Shown here: piece by piece, positions 31,061-44,200 of the stretch | How the letters are laid out: the number at the start of each line of letters is the position of its first letter | Position numbering within the stretch: position 1 is the first letter of the stretch | Assembly (NCBI RefSeq): GCF_052857255.1 | Contig: NC_135500.1 | Coordinates: forward strand, 103,544,048-103,608,047 | Length of the DNA: 64,000 bases | Origin: Amblyomma americanum | Taxonomy: Eukaryota; Arthropoda; Arachnida; Ixodida; Ixodidae | Direction: 5' to 3' | Program-made: the position numbers and the translations under genes | The notes under the pieces: generated by a model | Database searches by the model: none | The model's input: the letters and a program-made list of their open reading frames with translations, nothing else | Told to the model about the DNA's origin: nothing

Positions 31061-31588
31061 CGAGACCTTGTATCTTGCACTCTTGTGAAGAGCTGCTGTT
31101 AGAACGCGATAATAACCATAAAACTCGCTTCCTTACGTGAGATTTTTTCGCTCTTCTTTCGCATATATCGCATGGAAATTTTCAGGGTGTTTTATTGCCG
31201 CCGCTGAGAAATCTTCCAACAAAAGGTTTCTTGTTTTTTTTCAATGCACTTCACTTACACTAGTACTACAAGCGCTTTTATCGTCTCAATGCAACATGCG
31301 GCGCATGGCCTTTACAACTGGTTGATGAAAATGGCGAGCCTCCAGAGAATGCGCCTGAGGCTGCAGAAGCTGTCTTAGTGTCGTCGTTAATTGCTGCAGT
31401 TTTCTTAACGTCTGCTAGCCGCCGTCTCTAGCAACGCGTCGATGACGACAAAGCAGTCTTGGCTCTCGCCCAGGCATCCTTTCCTCTTCTTCTTCGGCAA
31501 GTGAACGCCCATTGATAATTCAACTTCTCCAACAAAATAAAGCACGCACCATCGAAAACAGCCCCGCCCTTCACCATGTAAGAAATTG
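31061..31588. other. No recognisable gene
   Basis: Spacer before the hAT-like element. No domain seen. Confidence 0.45.
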
Positions 31589-31596
31589 ATACTAAC

Positions 31597-32559
31597 CAGT
31601 GTTGTAGACGTTACCGAAAAAAAGTAAATCAATACGTTACTCGCTACGCCAAGAAAAAAAGAACGCGTTACCGCCCTACGTTACCTGCAAAAAAAAGAAA
31701 CGCTTTACCGTTACCGCTACCGAAAAAAGTACCGCCCGTTACTTTACCTTTACTTCATAGCCATAAACTTTAATTATTGCGTCTTCGTCTTAAGAACTCA
31801 CTATACAATTTCATTAAGCTCATATTTCACATAAAAATTCTAGCCAAAAAACGATTTTACATTGAATCTTGATTTAACGAGAAAACTTTGCACAAATGTC
31901 CAGGAGCTTAGCAATGTTGTAGTGGCCTAAAGTTACCTGTAGACTTACATGTGGCGGATTCTAACTCTTTGGCACACCGTGGAGGCACTTTCTGAATGTG
32001 GCATTAAAAACAAAATGACACTTCGTCATCAATTCTAACGTAACAAAGAAAACATCGCTGAACTCTAAACAAAAAACAGCAATTCTGAAAAATGTGATGT
32101 TCAAAAATGCCCGGCATGCTTCCACTCTGTAGATAGTTGTGTGTATGAGCGGTTCGGGAAGGGGAGGTAGGTGAAGGCAATTGTGTGAATGCGTGTTCGT
32201 GCACGTGTTTGGTGCTTTATGGCCATTCTGTCTTTATTTTTTAGTTTGGTTTGTAGTCAAGAGCAGGTGTTTTGTGGAATGCATGCGAGCCGAAACAGAG
32301 GTCATCGAAAGCACCTGTATGTTTGTTTGCAACATCAATTGAGGCGCTCTGCGCTTTTTTCTCAGAAAAAAGGGGGGCGAAGTTGGGGACAACTTGAGCA
32401 AAAACTAATAATGTAGCACCTCACGTTAACGAAAAATGTTAACGTAAGTACGTTACCCGTTACAGTTCCGAAATGGTAACGAGCACGTTACTAAGTGACC
32501 GAAAAAAGGATCGCGTTACCGGTAACGCCGTTACTTGTAACGGTTTACCGCCAACACTG
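31597..32559. mobile_element. hAT-like MITE, 963 bp
   Basis: The left end begins CAGTGTTG and the right end finishes CAACACTG. Subterminal DNA on both sides is packed with GTTAC/GTAAC motifs (CGTTACC, GGTAACG) alternating with AAAAAA runs. The flanks are ATACTAAC (31589-31596) and ATGGTAAC (32560-32567), an 8 bp duplication with two mismatches, the hAT length. There is no transposase. CAGTG ends with an 8 bp target are typical of the hAT superfamily. Confidence 0.75.
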
Positions 32560-32567
32560 ATGGTAAC

Positions 32568-34345
32568 CACAAATCGTCTAGAATTTTTCTATTTACGAAA
32601 GAGAACAGGCTAGCTCAACGCAGCCAAGAGCCGAAGGGTCGCCCGAACCAGCATGCCGAAGATACATGCCCTTTAGGCAACGCTTCGCGCTATCAAAGAG
32701 ATACAGTGCTTCAGAGAACAAAACAAAAAATACACTCAGAAACGTCACACGACTGGCACGTGTGTGCAAGACCTGCTTTACAAGTATTTTTCTTTCGCTT
32801 CACCACCGCATTCCCTGCTTCTCCTAGGTTTGTTCACAAAGAAAACCTGCTTATACCTGCTTTTTCTGTCGACCTTTCTTCCTTCTCCAAGGGCTCCTCC
32901 GTGTCTATGTCCTGTCCCTGCCAGTCACCTTCCCCGAAATAGTGATGAGGTGATCACTCTACAACCCTCTACCGAACTTTTTAAGCCGCCCTCCCGCCCA
33001 TCCTCCCATCCGGCTCTTCCACGAAATAACGAGGAGGGTCTGATTCATGTACTTTTTCACTGCGTCAGGACATTGTGCGTTGACGTCATGCAGAAGTCCT
33101 CCCCTGCCTTTTCCGCGTTGCTATGGGACTGATTATTTTATCTCTCCTGCGGTTGGGTTGAGTGTGAGGCAACGAAGGGAGCCACGAAAACGCGCTGACA
33201 CTCGCTAGTTGTCGGTGGCTTCGTCTCAGTGTTTTGAGTATTTCCTTGTGTTTTCTTCATTAATCTACGATTGGATACAACAACGCCTTCTTACGCGTAC
33301 GTCAAGTGCAAGGAAGGTTCCTTTTGCGGTGATGAAGGAGTTCGCTTCGAAAGACGTGAGTCATGAAAAATACCATTTACTGATGTTTGAGTGGTGATGC
33401 CGACGACGGTGAACAAGGATTTATAACGGTGACTTCATAGGTCTAGCACGTGAGTACGCATTTGAGATCACTCTGTTTAACTACTGGCTCCGCCTCGGTA
33501 ACGCGGCCGGCGTGAACGGAAACTTTAAAACAGTTCAGCATCTTTCTTTAACCAGCGAGTTGCAGACTGTACGGCGTAGAGAGGGAAAAAATATCGCAGT
33601 ATTTTCTTTCAGTTGCATACCTAAATTTTTTGTCCTTCTTTGTAACAGGACTGGAAGTATTTTTGCTGTTTGTACTCTTTTTTTACAAAGGCATATGGTG
33701 TATACGTGCGTGAGCAGTCAGCGAGATAAGTCCTCAAATGCAGCGGCTGAAGTCCCTCACAAACATCTTGCATTGATGCTGCGGAATGTTCCGTAAATAA
33801 AGGAGGGTGACCATGCAAGCGTTGAAAATGTTCGAGCAAATGCTTACATCAGCAACCTCTGTACACACAAGTGACTGAACAAAGTTACGATGCAGATTTG
33901 CCAAACATTTTCTGATTCAAATACCAAAGGGATGAGATACATTCACAATACTGATAATTGGCGACGCATAGAGCCAGGCCTCTTCTGACGCCTGTGAAGT
34001 CCGGATCTGCTCGACCTTCCTGTCTTCTTTTGTGCGCCATAATTTCTTTTCAGGTGATGCGAGGTCAACTATCTCAAAGTGAGGTTCTCGATAACACCTT
34101 CCTCTCGTTTTATTGTCTTCTTTTGTCTTTAATATTTCTCAGCGATGACAAATCAACTATTACATTGCTGATCACGATTGTCGATTGCAATCACAATTAT
34201 CGATTACCATTCATCCCTCACTATCTATGTTACGACGTACTACGACACTTATACAAATACACACCATATGTTTCAGTACAATAAAGCATCATTACACCGT
34301 TTTTTCATTGCTTTCAATTTCTGACGCCTAATTCTCATTATTTAA
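32568..34345. other. No recognisable gene
   Basis: A 122-codon frame at 32764-33132 and a 108-codon frame at 33958-34284 show no domain. An AATAAA near 34282 is unsupported by any coding sequence. Confidence 0.4.
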
Positions 34346-34359
34346 CATTATTATTATAT

Positions 34360-34595
34360 GGCGCCGGCACGGTGGCTCAGTGGTTATGGCGCTCGGCTGC
34401 TGACCCGAGAAACGCGGGTTATATACAGGCCGTGAGGGTCGAATTTCGATGGAGGCTAATTTCTAGAGGGCCGTGTACTTTTCGATGTCAGTGCGGGTTA
34501 AAGAATCCCAAGTGGTCGAAATTTCAGGAGCCCTTCAGTGCGTCGTCCCTCATAGCCTGAGTCTCTTTGCGATGTTAAACTCCCATAAAGTAAAC
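34360..34595 (+). mobile_element. tRNA-derived SINE (Ruka-like)
   Basis: A perfect A box TGGCTCAGTGG lies at 34373-34383 with the tRNA-type head GCGCTCGGCTGCTGACCCG; the B box is replaced by TTATATACAG. The body contains GTCGAATTTCGATGGAGGC, GATGTCAGTGCGGGTTAAAG and CATAGCCTGAGTC, ending with GTTAAACTCCCATAAA. A 14 bp duplication with one mismatch flanks it (34346-34359 and 34596-34609). The body differs from the copy at 12337, so two subfamilies are present. Confidence 0.87.
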
Positions 34596-34681
34596 CATTA
34601 TTAATATATTTCTGTCATTACTATAAGATTAGAACACACCCTAACACACATTACTAGGTAATACAACCCGCAACGCGTTCA

Positions 34682-34913
34682 TAATAATAATAATTGGTTT
34701 TTGTGTGGAAAGGAAATGGCGCAGTATCTGTCTCATATATCAGAGGACACCTGAACCGCGCCGTAAGGGAAGATATAAAGGAGGGAGTGAAAGACTAAAG
34801 GAAGAAGGAGGTGCCGTAGTGGAGGGTCTGGAATAATTTCGACCACCTCGAGATCTTTAACGTGCACTGACATCGCACAGCACACGGGCGCCTTAGCGTT
34901 TTTCCTCCATAAA
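34682..34913 (-). mobile_element. 5'-truncated SINE in reverse orientation
   Basis: Read on the minus strand it starts inside the body (TTTTATGGAGGAAAAACGC) and matches the SINE at 12337 from there on, including CGATGTCAGTGCACGTTAAAG and TTACGGCGCGGTTCAGGTGTCC. It ends with a short (ATT)n tail. The tRNA head is missing. An exact 10 bp duplication AACGCGTTCA (34672-34681 and 34914-34923) shows it inserted in this truncated form. Confidence 0.85.
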
Positions 34914-34923
34914 AACGCGTTCA

Positions 34924-37900
34924 GTGGATTTCCATCAAACATGCCTAAACAAACAACCGTTCGCTGCCTATGGGAAATAAAGAACAACAAAAAAAAAACT
35001 TCGTGCCCACCTGGCACGGTGTGCTTCTAGGTTCGAACCAAAATGCTCGCTATTTTTGTCTTATACTTACTGGTTACAAGAATTATGGGATTCTTCCGAC
35101 GAGAGACGCAGGAATTTCAGCAGGATGAACTTACGCTGTCGCGCAATACTTGCGGCGGTCCAATAGGCCTCTCCTGGCCTGCATCAGATCTTGTGTTTCT
35201 GTTCCAATGGGCAAAAGTTGCCGCACACCGAGGGGACAATAATCGGTAGAAGAACGGCTACGACGCATGGCGATTGCCGTATCTAATCGGGAAGAAGTAA
35301 TGGGGCGGGGAGTAATCATTCCGGGCAAAGCCGCTTCAGAAGCCAAAGGGGACGGTTTTGCTTGTGTGCCTGGCGTGGGTTAGCATATGTTGGACCCTGC
35401 TGCACTGCCACTTTAGCCCTCCTGCATGTCCCCTCAGAGATGCCCATTACCGCTAATCTCGGTCCCACAAGGGACCGATGAAAGCCCCCTTTATAGATTT
35501 TATGCTTGCAAACCATAGAGGTCGCCTGCTGGTGCTATGTAGCAAGCCCACTGGGGTGCCCTTTTGGGATCCACCCTATGCCGAGTTACAAATCCCGCAC
35601 ATATCCTACGTCGGGCCCCCATGGGCAGCCAGTGCCGGGGACAAATCGGCCCGAATTCCGAGCCCCAATTGTGTAACAGGTGTCGTAATGAGGATAGAAC
35701 AAACATGAAGTAGTGAGAAGCAGTTTACAAGGAATAATGGTGCCCGGGCTTATATTGGGGATGGCGGTTTTGTGCCTGTGGGCGGCAGCTTATTCCCGGT
35801 GAGAAACAAACGAAAAAGCTGTTGGAAGATCAGCACTAGATGCCCACGGCAAAACCACAGACGAGACTGTACAGGGTGACGTAGGCTGAACATCGTTCGA
35901 ACTACGGCAAGATAAGAGTAAATTGTTATACGGAAAATGCCTGCGGTAACTGGACGATAACGGATGGGCAGCTAAGCTATTTAAATTCTTATAGAGAAAG
36001 AGCTTTGACTAACAATGGCGGAAAAGAATAAGAAAGAATTCCGTAAGTACGCAGGACACTAGGACAAAGGAGTAAAGAGCTCAGCTTTGAATGACAGCTG
36101 AAAAGCACAGAAGGTAAAAATATTGAAATTAGGAAAGCGATATCAAGAAGCACTCCTCCTTGTGTTAACTAAGAAGGCAGTGCTCCACTCTTTAAATGTA
36201 TAACAAGGTATCTTGGAATACGCAGCTCCGAAAGACGCATGTGTGAGTATATGTGGTTAATATGTATAAACGAATGAACATCTTGTACTAGAATGGTGTG
36301 GTATCTAGCCGGATGTCCATGCTGGCACAGTCACTTTACCTGAGGCCCTATGGTTATAGATAACGATGGTTATGTTAATGAATCTGCAGTGGAAGCTAGC
36401 AAAAAGCAATATTAAGACTGGTGACTAAAATGCAGACAGGTGGAATAAGGTTATAAGTATAGGACTGAACTGTATTTATAGAAACTGGCTAGTTTATAGA
36501 CCGATTTATAACGTCGCTAAGCAAATACAAAGGAACATTAAAGAAACAGTAAACCAACATGCTTCAAAATGGACGCTTCTAGAATCCAACCATCCATCCA
36601 TCCTCCCTAGTGTCCCTTGATCCCTGCAAAGAGCCCTTAGGGACCCGAACCTAAAGTTTGCTCCGTGACGACAGCGCCGTGCTCCTCCCGTAACGCCGGA
36701 ATTCTGAGGCGTTGATCGGGCGCTTCGGCGCCGCGGTGCGCTGATTGGCCGTGTTCGCGTGCTGCGCACGCTTTCTCTCTCCGCGAGCTGGTCACGCCCG
36801 TGCGCTCGTCTCCACGCGGGCGCGGTGGATGCGAGCACAGCCTGACGGCTGCACACTGCGCCGATTATGTCCATCAGCTGGCAGTTTTATGCGGTTATTG
36901 AAATGGCAGGCGGTACCGTGGTTGCCTAAAGGCGGGGAAGCGTCTTGCTTGTATTATGGGCTTCCCTCGGACGATGCATTTGCTTAGTGCCATGTGTGCT
37001 GCCAACAGAAATTACGCAGGTGGCGGGAATAGTTCAATTTGAAGCACCGGTGCAGTATCGCACGCTGCAGTATTGGTTAAAAATAGTACTAATGATCCAT
37101 TCTCTGCGGCAACAGTAGAGAACGCTTGGCCGTTCTCATTATATGTGCACTTACTCGGCCGACACCACGTAAACTGGCAGCACATACAACTACGAAGGCG
37201 AAGATGGCAGACACCACTCCACATGTCAACTTCCCTTGTGTCGTACACTCGCGGTAGCAGTATGGCTCGGCAGATTACAGATCACGGACTGTTGACCTCG
37301 GGCGGCCGCGTTACGTGCTCCATCGATGCGCATCAAAACTGAGTTTTGCCAGTTTTTTATGAGCTTAGCGTCTCAAGGCTATAGGCAGACTTTGCGCAGA
37401 GCCGTTTTCGAAGGGCTGCGAATTAACAGATTTTTCAGATATTTTTGTCGCAAATACCCCACCTGCGGCAACTACGACCATACGGCAAAAGCGGCTAGGC
37501 AAGCACGACTCCGGTATGAACGGCAATGCGTTACCATATTCATATCAAGTCAGTTTTTTCGGACAAGAAACAAAGTACATGCCCGGGATGAGGCAAAATG
37601 AAGCTCATAGCACACTTCCCGACGAGGCCTCACCCCGGTTACACATCTATGGCAGAATAACAGACAAATCCATTTGCCCCCAAAACAAAGAAACTAAATA
37701 AAAATGAAATAACAAAATATATATAAAAACAAAAACGAATACCACCAATTTCTTTTTTGACATCGATATTAAAGCACATGGCATTATAAACGCAGAAAAA
37801 AACAGCAGTGATGCTGAAATTCGCGACTCAACAGAGAAGATTATGGGACTAGGAAAAACACATGTCATTAATATTTGGTACATCAGGAACAAGTAAAAAT

Positions 37901-38539
37901 AGCAGATTTATTTTATTTTTTAAATGGAGAAATAGTTTTACTGGTTAAAGGATCACGGATTTTTGAAGGATAGGCATTACATACTGCAGTAATTTGGTAA
38001 TCAATGTTTTGGGTGCCTTAGTTGGAGCGCGAGTGCAGATAAGAGAAGTAACACCTAGATTGTAGTCCATATTTTAGATCACATGTGTTTGTCCGAAAGA
38101 TGTGATGTCCTGCTTAATTATTTGAAAAATACGCACAGCAACAGAATACATTTGACAGAATGGGAATGGAGGAATATGAAAGGCCTGAAATAAGCGGTCG
38201 CCATAGAAGGGCGTGGGGAACATAGGCGCCGAGCTCTTCTTTGTAAGGCAAAACGTCTGTCTGAGTGAGATTTGTTGCATGTACCACAGATTAAATTGCA
38301 GTATACAAGTTTAGAATGAATTCGACAAAAATACAACTGCCATTTAGTCTGCATGGACAAAAGGTGCCTGATACGATTGAGCACACTAATAGATCAAGCT
38401 GCATGCAAATTAACGGGATTTAAATGGCCGTATCAGCCATACGCCCATGCTAAAACTGTCAAACCTCAACAGAATGGGATTCAGTAATGCGCACCTACAT
38501 TGCGAAATGCGCTTTCGTATTTCGAACAAATATAAACAC
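34924..38539. other. No recognisable gene; one CpG-rich patch
   Basis: About 36640-36870 is GC/CpG-rich with ATTGG (inverted CCAAT) near 36744 and could be a promoter island or a GC-rich repeat. Around 35880-36540 short coding-like readings occur that I cannot assign to any family. Nothing else recognised. Confidence 0.35.
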
Positions 38540-38602
38540 GGCGCGATTCGACCTGTGGCACTAGGGTGAGCAGCCTAGCGCCTTAGCCATTGAAACAGTG
38601 CG
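38540..38602 (-). repeat. tRNA-like remnant (possible SINE head)
   Basis: On the minus strand the sequence reads TTCAATGGCTAAGGCGCTAG, then GCTGCTCACCCTAG and a B-box-like GGTCGAATCG. It resembles the head of a tRNA-derived SINE of the Ser/Leu type. No body or target duplication was identified. Confidence 0.35.
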
Positions 38603-38869
38603 GAAAGAGAAAAGAAAAAGGTAGCAGAAACATATGACCCGCACGTACGGCGGAAGCAAGCAGATCGAGCAGAGCAAGGAAAAATTAAAGACACGAAGAA
38701 AAATAAACGCGCAACGCATTCGTGCCACAGTTTCGTTCGAAGGTAGGCTTTAATTTCAGTTTGCACATCGTACATCACGTGGTTATGCACCATGGGCGCA
38801 GAACTAGGTGTGACGAAAACAGCGCCCTTTCGGGCTGTTTGCTAGACGCCGTGAGCACGAGCTGCTCCC

Positions 38870-39170
38870 TCTCTAAATCACGAGAGCACGCGAAAATTTT
38901 TCGCAACATATCAAAGCGCGAGGAAAACCCTCGAGCGGGCGCGGTTCTCTCCCAACGGCGTCCGTGCACGAGCGGAGAGAGCAGAGGGCGCGCAAAGCAA
39001 GCTTCTCTCACAATGGCGCCGAAGCGCGAGCCAGAACGAGCGAGCGCGTGCGCGAAAAACAAGTTCCCTTCGCGTGCAGGCGACGAACATGCACAGAAGT
39101 AAGTGGCGAAACTCCTCGTACTGCCCGATCAACTAGAATGAGTCGCTCGGAGAGGGTTTTTTTTTTCGCT
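38870..39170 (+). promoter_or_regulatory. CpG-rich segment with candidate first exon
   Basis: The segment is dense in CG and GCGC. An ATG at 39013 in a favourable context (ACAATGG) opens a 30-codon stretch (MAPKREPERASACAKNKFPS) that ends at a GTAAGT (39099), a consensus splice donor. This could be the 5' end of a host gene or a chance feature of a GC-rich repeat. No second exon could be matched. Confidence 0.25.
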
Positions 39171-39535
39171 GCTCGCCGGCTGATGTGCACGGATGCGATT
39201 CACATGGGCTGCACCAGTTTCATCAAATTACCCCAACAGACTTAATCGGAACCCACAATTTATTGTGGACCACCGACCGAAAATGCTCAGGCACGACTGG
39301 GGCAAGTTTTACGTCCGGATAACGATAATTACACTTTTTTCCGGCACTCTGAAGCTCCCAGATTTCAGGCCGCAGCGATAATCCTACCTAGGCTCAGAGC
39401 GAGTCCACCCGCAGCTGCGCGGCACGAGCCGAGAGCCACGAGTCACGAGGCAGCAGCCTGCGCCGGCGACGACGAAGCTCCACAGAGCTCCCGTTGCCGC
39501 CACCGCTCCCTGTTTTCCGCCAGCGGAAAGAAGAC

Positions 39536-41202
39536 ATGGAGCTCAATCTTCCTTCTCCAGACATTCCGCCGGCAAAGGAGAACGCTGGTCCTCTGCCAGA
39601 AACGCCTGTGAAGGACCCATATTTTGACTGGACTCTCTATCTGACGCACGAGAAACACAAACGCGTCGCTCGAAGTAAGCCAGTCACGGTGGAGGGAGTC
39701 ACAATCCACCCTTTCGAAGACTCCGCCTTACCGCGACCACCTTCCTCCATTACCCAAGCAGGACTGCAAAATTATTCTGTTTGCAAAGACAGGTCTTCCT
39801 CTAAAAATTTCGCCACCTCAGAGATCTTCATTGCAGTTGTCCAAGCCTGCCGCTCCCGCATAAATATGAGCTCCCTCAGGGTGGGCATTCATCAGGGGGT
39901 CCAAAATCATTATCGCCAGCATCTCCAATCTTGATATGGCAAATCAAGTCCGACAAATCGTCAGCCTTACGCTCGCCTCCAAGACCTAGGCCGTCTCTGC
40001 CTATGTTGCAACCGCGGAGAACGTCTCCAAGGGCATCATTCATAGCCTCAATCCCCACTCCTCGGAAACCGAGCTTATGGACGGCCTCAGGACCCCTTTT
40101 CTGGCGTGGAAGTCCTCCAGTCTAACATGCTGGCCGCCACCAGAACGGCCGTCCTTACCTTCAACCCCCGTAATGCTCCGCGGTCGGTCATCTACTGTGG
40201 AGGTGACCTGCCCTACTTCCCATTCTAGTCGACCAAGCAAGTATGTCAAGTCTGTCACCAAGTGGGCCACTGTTGCGACGTCTGCCCCACACCGAACATC
40301 TCTATCTGCCACATCTGTGGCACTCTCATCCCAACCTCTGGACATCCCTGCACCCCGAGGTGTGCATCCTGCGGGGTGTGCATCCTTACTAGAGCACGGG
40401 AAAGCCGCCAATGCTTGGTTCAAAACACGACCCGGAAAGCTCAAGCCTCAACACCCAAGACTCGAGTGGGTCGCCCAAGGTGGTTCAGCTCCAAAAGAGA
40501 CTCCTCAGAAAAGCCTCCCCGAAAACAGACGCCCCCTCCTTAGGGAGCATGAAGACAAGTAAAACACCGGCCAGCAAACCATCCGGGACGGCCAATGGTC
40601 AACAGTTGAAAGCACCGGCCTCTAGACCACAGGTGAGCTGGTCAGCTGTTGCCTCCTCTGCATCATAAACTCAATCTATACAAATCACCAAACTCAAGAC
40701 AGAAATATCACGCCTGAACACACAGGTAGGTCATCAACCCGGAAAGCATACAACACAAGTTCCGGGAGATCATTCGCATAACCCTTCCGCGCCTGCTTCT
40801 GTAACAACCCCACCAAACAATTCGTCAGCAATGCAACCCCCGCAAACACCCGCACCCTTCACTCTTTCTTAGTTAGACCTTCTATGACCTTCTTAGTTAG
40901 AATACTTGGACCATATGAAGAACAATATCTTGTTGACCGTGCCACAGCAACTCGCACAATACCAACACGAAATGCAGCAGCAAATTGATGCCTTCCAGCA
41001 ACAGATCCAGCAGCAGCTGGTTACTATGCAACAACTCCGTCAGCAGATGCAGGAGGTGTACACCTCCCTCAGAACTTGCATGGACCGCCGCCGCGTAAAC
41101 GAATCCCATCTGCCGAGCCACCTAGTGGGCCCCACCAACGCCGCATGTGTCTGCCGTCGGAAGTCAGTGAATCGGAAAATCGGAATAGCATCCCAGCACT
41201 AG
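39536..41202 (+). pseudogene. ORF1 (gag-like) of old I-type element
   Basis: The start is likely ATG 39536 (MELNLPSPDIPPAKENAG). A first frame runs to 39934. After shifts, VLTFNPRNAPRSVIYCGGDL leads to the knuckles CQVCHQVGHCCDVCPTP, CHICGTLIPTSGHPC and CASCGVC at about 40236-40380. These match the position and pattern of the knuckles in the young copy. PQVSWSAVASSAS (40632-40668) corresponds to VSSWAEVASSP in the young copy. The C-terminus (40906-41090) is glutamine-rich coiled coil (MQQQIDAFQQQIQQQLVTMQ). It is a nucleic-acid-binding chaperone in live relatives. Confidence 0.72.
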
Positions 41203-41211
41203 ACAGCCATC

Positions 41212-44200
41212 ATGGCACCCAATAACGCATCAACACCGGTGCTTCACTACCTTGAAATTTGGCAGTGGAACTGCCGTTCTTTTCGTCCTAAAGCAGCATC
41301 TCTTCTACAATATACACATTCCGCCCCAGTCCCCCCAGACGCCATTTGTCTTGAACAAGTGGGCAAAGGGTCCATCCGCATACGAGGCTTTTATACGCTT
41401 CAAACTCACCTCTCATCCAGAGTAGCTATCCCGGTTTCGAATACCTTGGCTGCTACAGCACATGCCCTCAATTTGTCCGACATCGAGCATCAATTAATCT
41501 AATTTATTTCCCGAAAGGCCCGCAAGCAAAGTACGTTCATCCTTAATGTGCACAGTCCCATAAACAAAAACACGCTACGTTTGGCCTGTGCTTTCGGAAT
41601 TCCACCGCATAGCCCAACGTAATCGTCTCGTGGTACATGCGACTTTAATGCTCCCCACACCGCCTGGCTAACCGAGTCGATACAGCTAAGGGGACCGCTC
41701 TCTTGGATGCCGCGGACGCCGCACACCTTGCCTTGACAACCGCTCTCTCAGTTCCCACAAGGCTAGGTAATAGCGTCTCTTGTGAGACCACTCCGGATCT
41801 CACTTTCACTGAGAATATCACCCGCCCTACTTGAACTAACCTAGGGGAGCGCTAGGAAGCGACCATTACATATTTTCGATCCGCCTACTGTCCCCACAGC
41901 ACCAGATGCCCTCGGTATCATCAAGATTACGAATTGGGAAGCCTACAGAGCCGCTGCTCTACATTCTAGCTCTATTACGGATATCGCGGCATGGACACAG
42001 GCCCTCTGTGACAGCAATCAATCGCACACGGAAGCCCTCCAACAGACACTTGACAGCCCCGCAGTCGACCCCCATCTCCTTCTCCTCTGGGAGGCCTGCT
42101 ATGGCCTGCTGAAGAGGTGGCGCCGACAAAGGCATAACCGCACCCTGAAAAAGCGCATAGCGCAGCTTACCTTACAAGCTCAGCACTACGCAACGCGACT
42201 CTCCATCCAAAACTGGCATCGATTTTGCTACTCCCTCCGTGGCGCCACGAGTACTTACAAAAAGTGGACCTTACTGCAAAGCCTTCTACATCTTGAAACA
42301 ACAAAGGCGTCTACCAACAGAACATTGCAAACAGTAGGCCATCAATTGACCGGCACTAACCAAGAGGTTATGGATGCACTCCGCTCCAAATATTTCGGTG
42401 ATCGACAGCCACTCACTTCATCTACCACTTACTCCGGCCACGACAAGCCAGAACTCGACGCGCCAATCACTTATGAAGACTTCGCAGCTGTATGCGCTTG
42501 TAGCTGCTCTATTGCCACAGGTGCCGACAAAATCTCTAACGCAATGCTACGCAACCTCTCCAATGATTCCCTTCAACAACTTACTCAATAGATCAATAAT
42601 GAACTGTGGACCCAAGGCTAAACACCCCCTCTATGGAAACACGCTGAAGTTATACTTATCGCTAAGACCTTCAAGCCACACTCCTCCGCTCTCAGGCCCA
42701 TATCGCTCATCTCCGGCTTGGGCACCTTATACGAGCGACTCATCAGACGCGCCTGCAAAACTATATTGAAGATTATATCTCTTTCCCCTTTTTATGCTCG
42801 GCTTTCGACCAGGTCTTTCTACGCAAGACGCCGTTCTCATCAAACACAAAGCCCTCGCGGGGATGCCTCCTGACGGAGAGCACCTTCTTCTAACACTTGA
42901 CATTATGGCCGCCTTCGACATTTCTCATTCTTCAGTCCTACAAGTTCTAAATCAGATACATTGTGGATCTCGCATCTTCCAATATATCTCCACCTTCCTC
43001 TCTGCACGCACAGCCACGATAAGTATCGGATCTATTAGATCATTTCCCTTCCAAACACCTGACAAGGGCACTTCACAAGGTGCTGTCCTATCCCCACTAC
43101 TATTCAATATAGCCACTGCCCCTCTCGCGCACAAGCTCTCTGCACTCTCCGACATCGGGTATACCATCTATGCGGAAGATATCACCCTCTGGTCAACCTT
43201 AGGATCCCTCGCCGCCAAAGAGCAAGCCTTATTGACATCGGTGTGGTCGAACATTTTGTTCAGACCAGCAGTATGCAGTGTGCACCAGGCAAATCAGAAG
43301 TCATCCGTAGTCATGGTCCTCGCTATCGTTACCCCGGGCCAATCATCCTGGAAATTCATAACCGTCTTATAGAAGAAAATTCAGTCATCCGAGTGCTTGG
43401 CCTCTGGGTCCAACATGAGGGCAAGACCACCTACACCATTGCCACTCTACGCACGTCTGTGCTCAATATCGCACATATGGTTCGACGCATTGCTCGACAT
43501 CGCCGTCCGCCTCGTCACGGCGCTAGCCCTGAGTCGAAACCAGTATGGTCGCCTATGCCACAATTGATCGCACCGCAATTGATCGATAAACTTATCGCAC
43601 CGCCAAGAATAAGCTCGATACCCTCATCCGTAGACTGCTTGCACTTCGGATTCACAACACGTTTGCGGAAATCCAGGAGGCTGTTCTGAACTCCCAACAG
43701 ACACGTCTCCTCGCCACGTCGGTGGGCAGGGCCATCTTTTCAAGGATAGGTGACCCGCAAGCGACCAGGACCATGGCCCTGACCGGATTTCTTCCAAAGG
43801 CTGTCTACTCACACCTTTACATGGACACCATCCCTCGCCTTAAGAAACACGAGGCACAGGCCTCGCACCGTCAGGCTCGTCTTCGCTGCCTCCGTAGGCA
43901 ATAAGTCCAAGACACCTAGACTATGTATGTGGACATGGGTTCCTATGCACAGCCCCACTGATATGCTTGCGCTGCTGTCAATCACGCCAACACCTTTCTC
44001 TGAGCGTCCTTCATGGCACAGGATCCGGCGGCTGCAGAAGACACTGCATTAGCCATCACCATCAAAATGAGCGACGCGCAACACCACGGCACTCACATTT
44101 TTACAGGCTCCCAAGCCACCTGTAGATACTATACGAGCGGACGGGTTCCGCGCATGGCTCTCCGCATATTGGCCGGCCATCTCGAGTATGATCACATCAT

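Noticed and set aside
35880..36540. Possible retrotransposon coding readings (e.g. TDGQLSYLNSYRERAL)
   Set aside because: Could not be tied to any known enzyme motif; left as unassigned.
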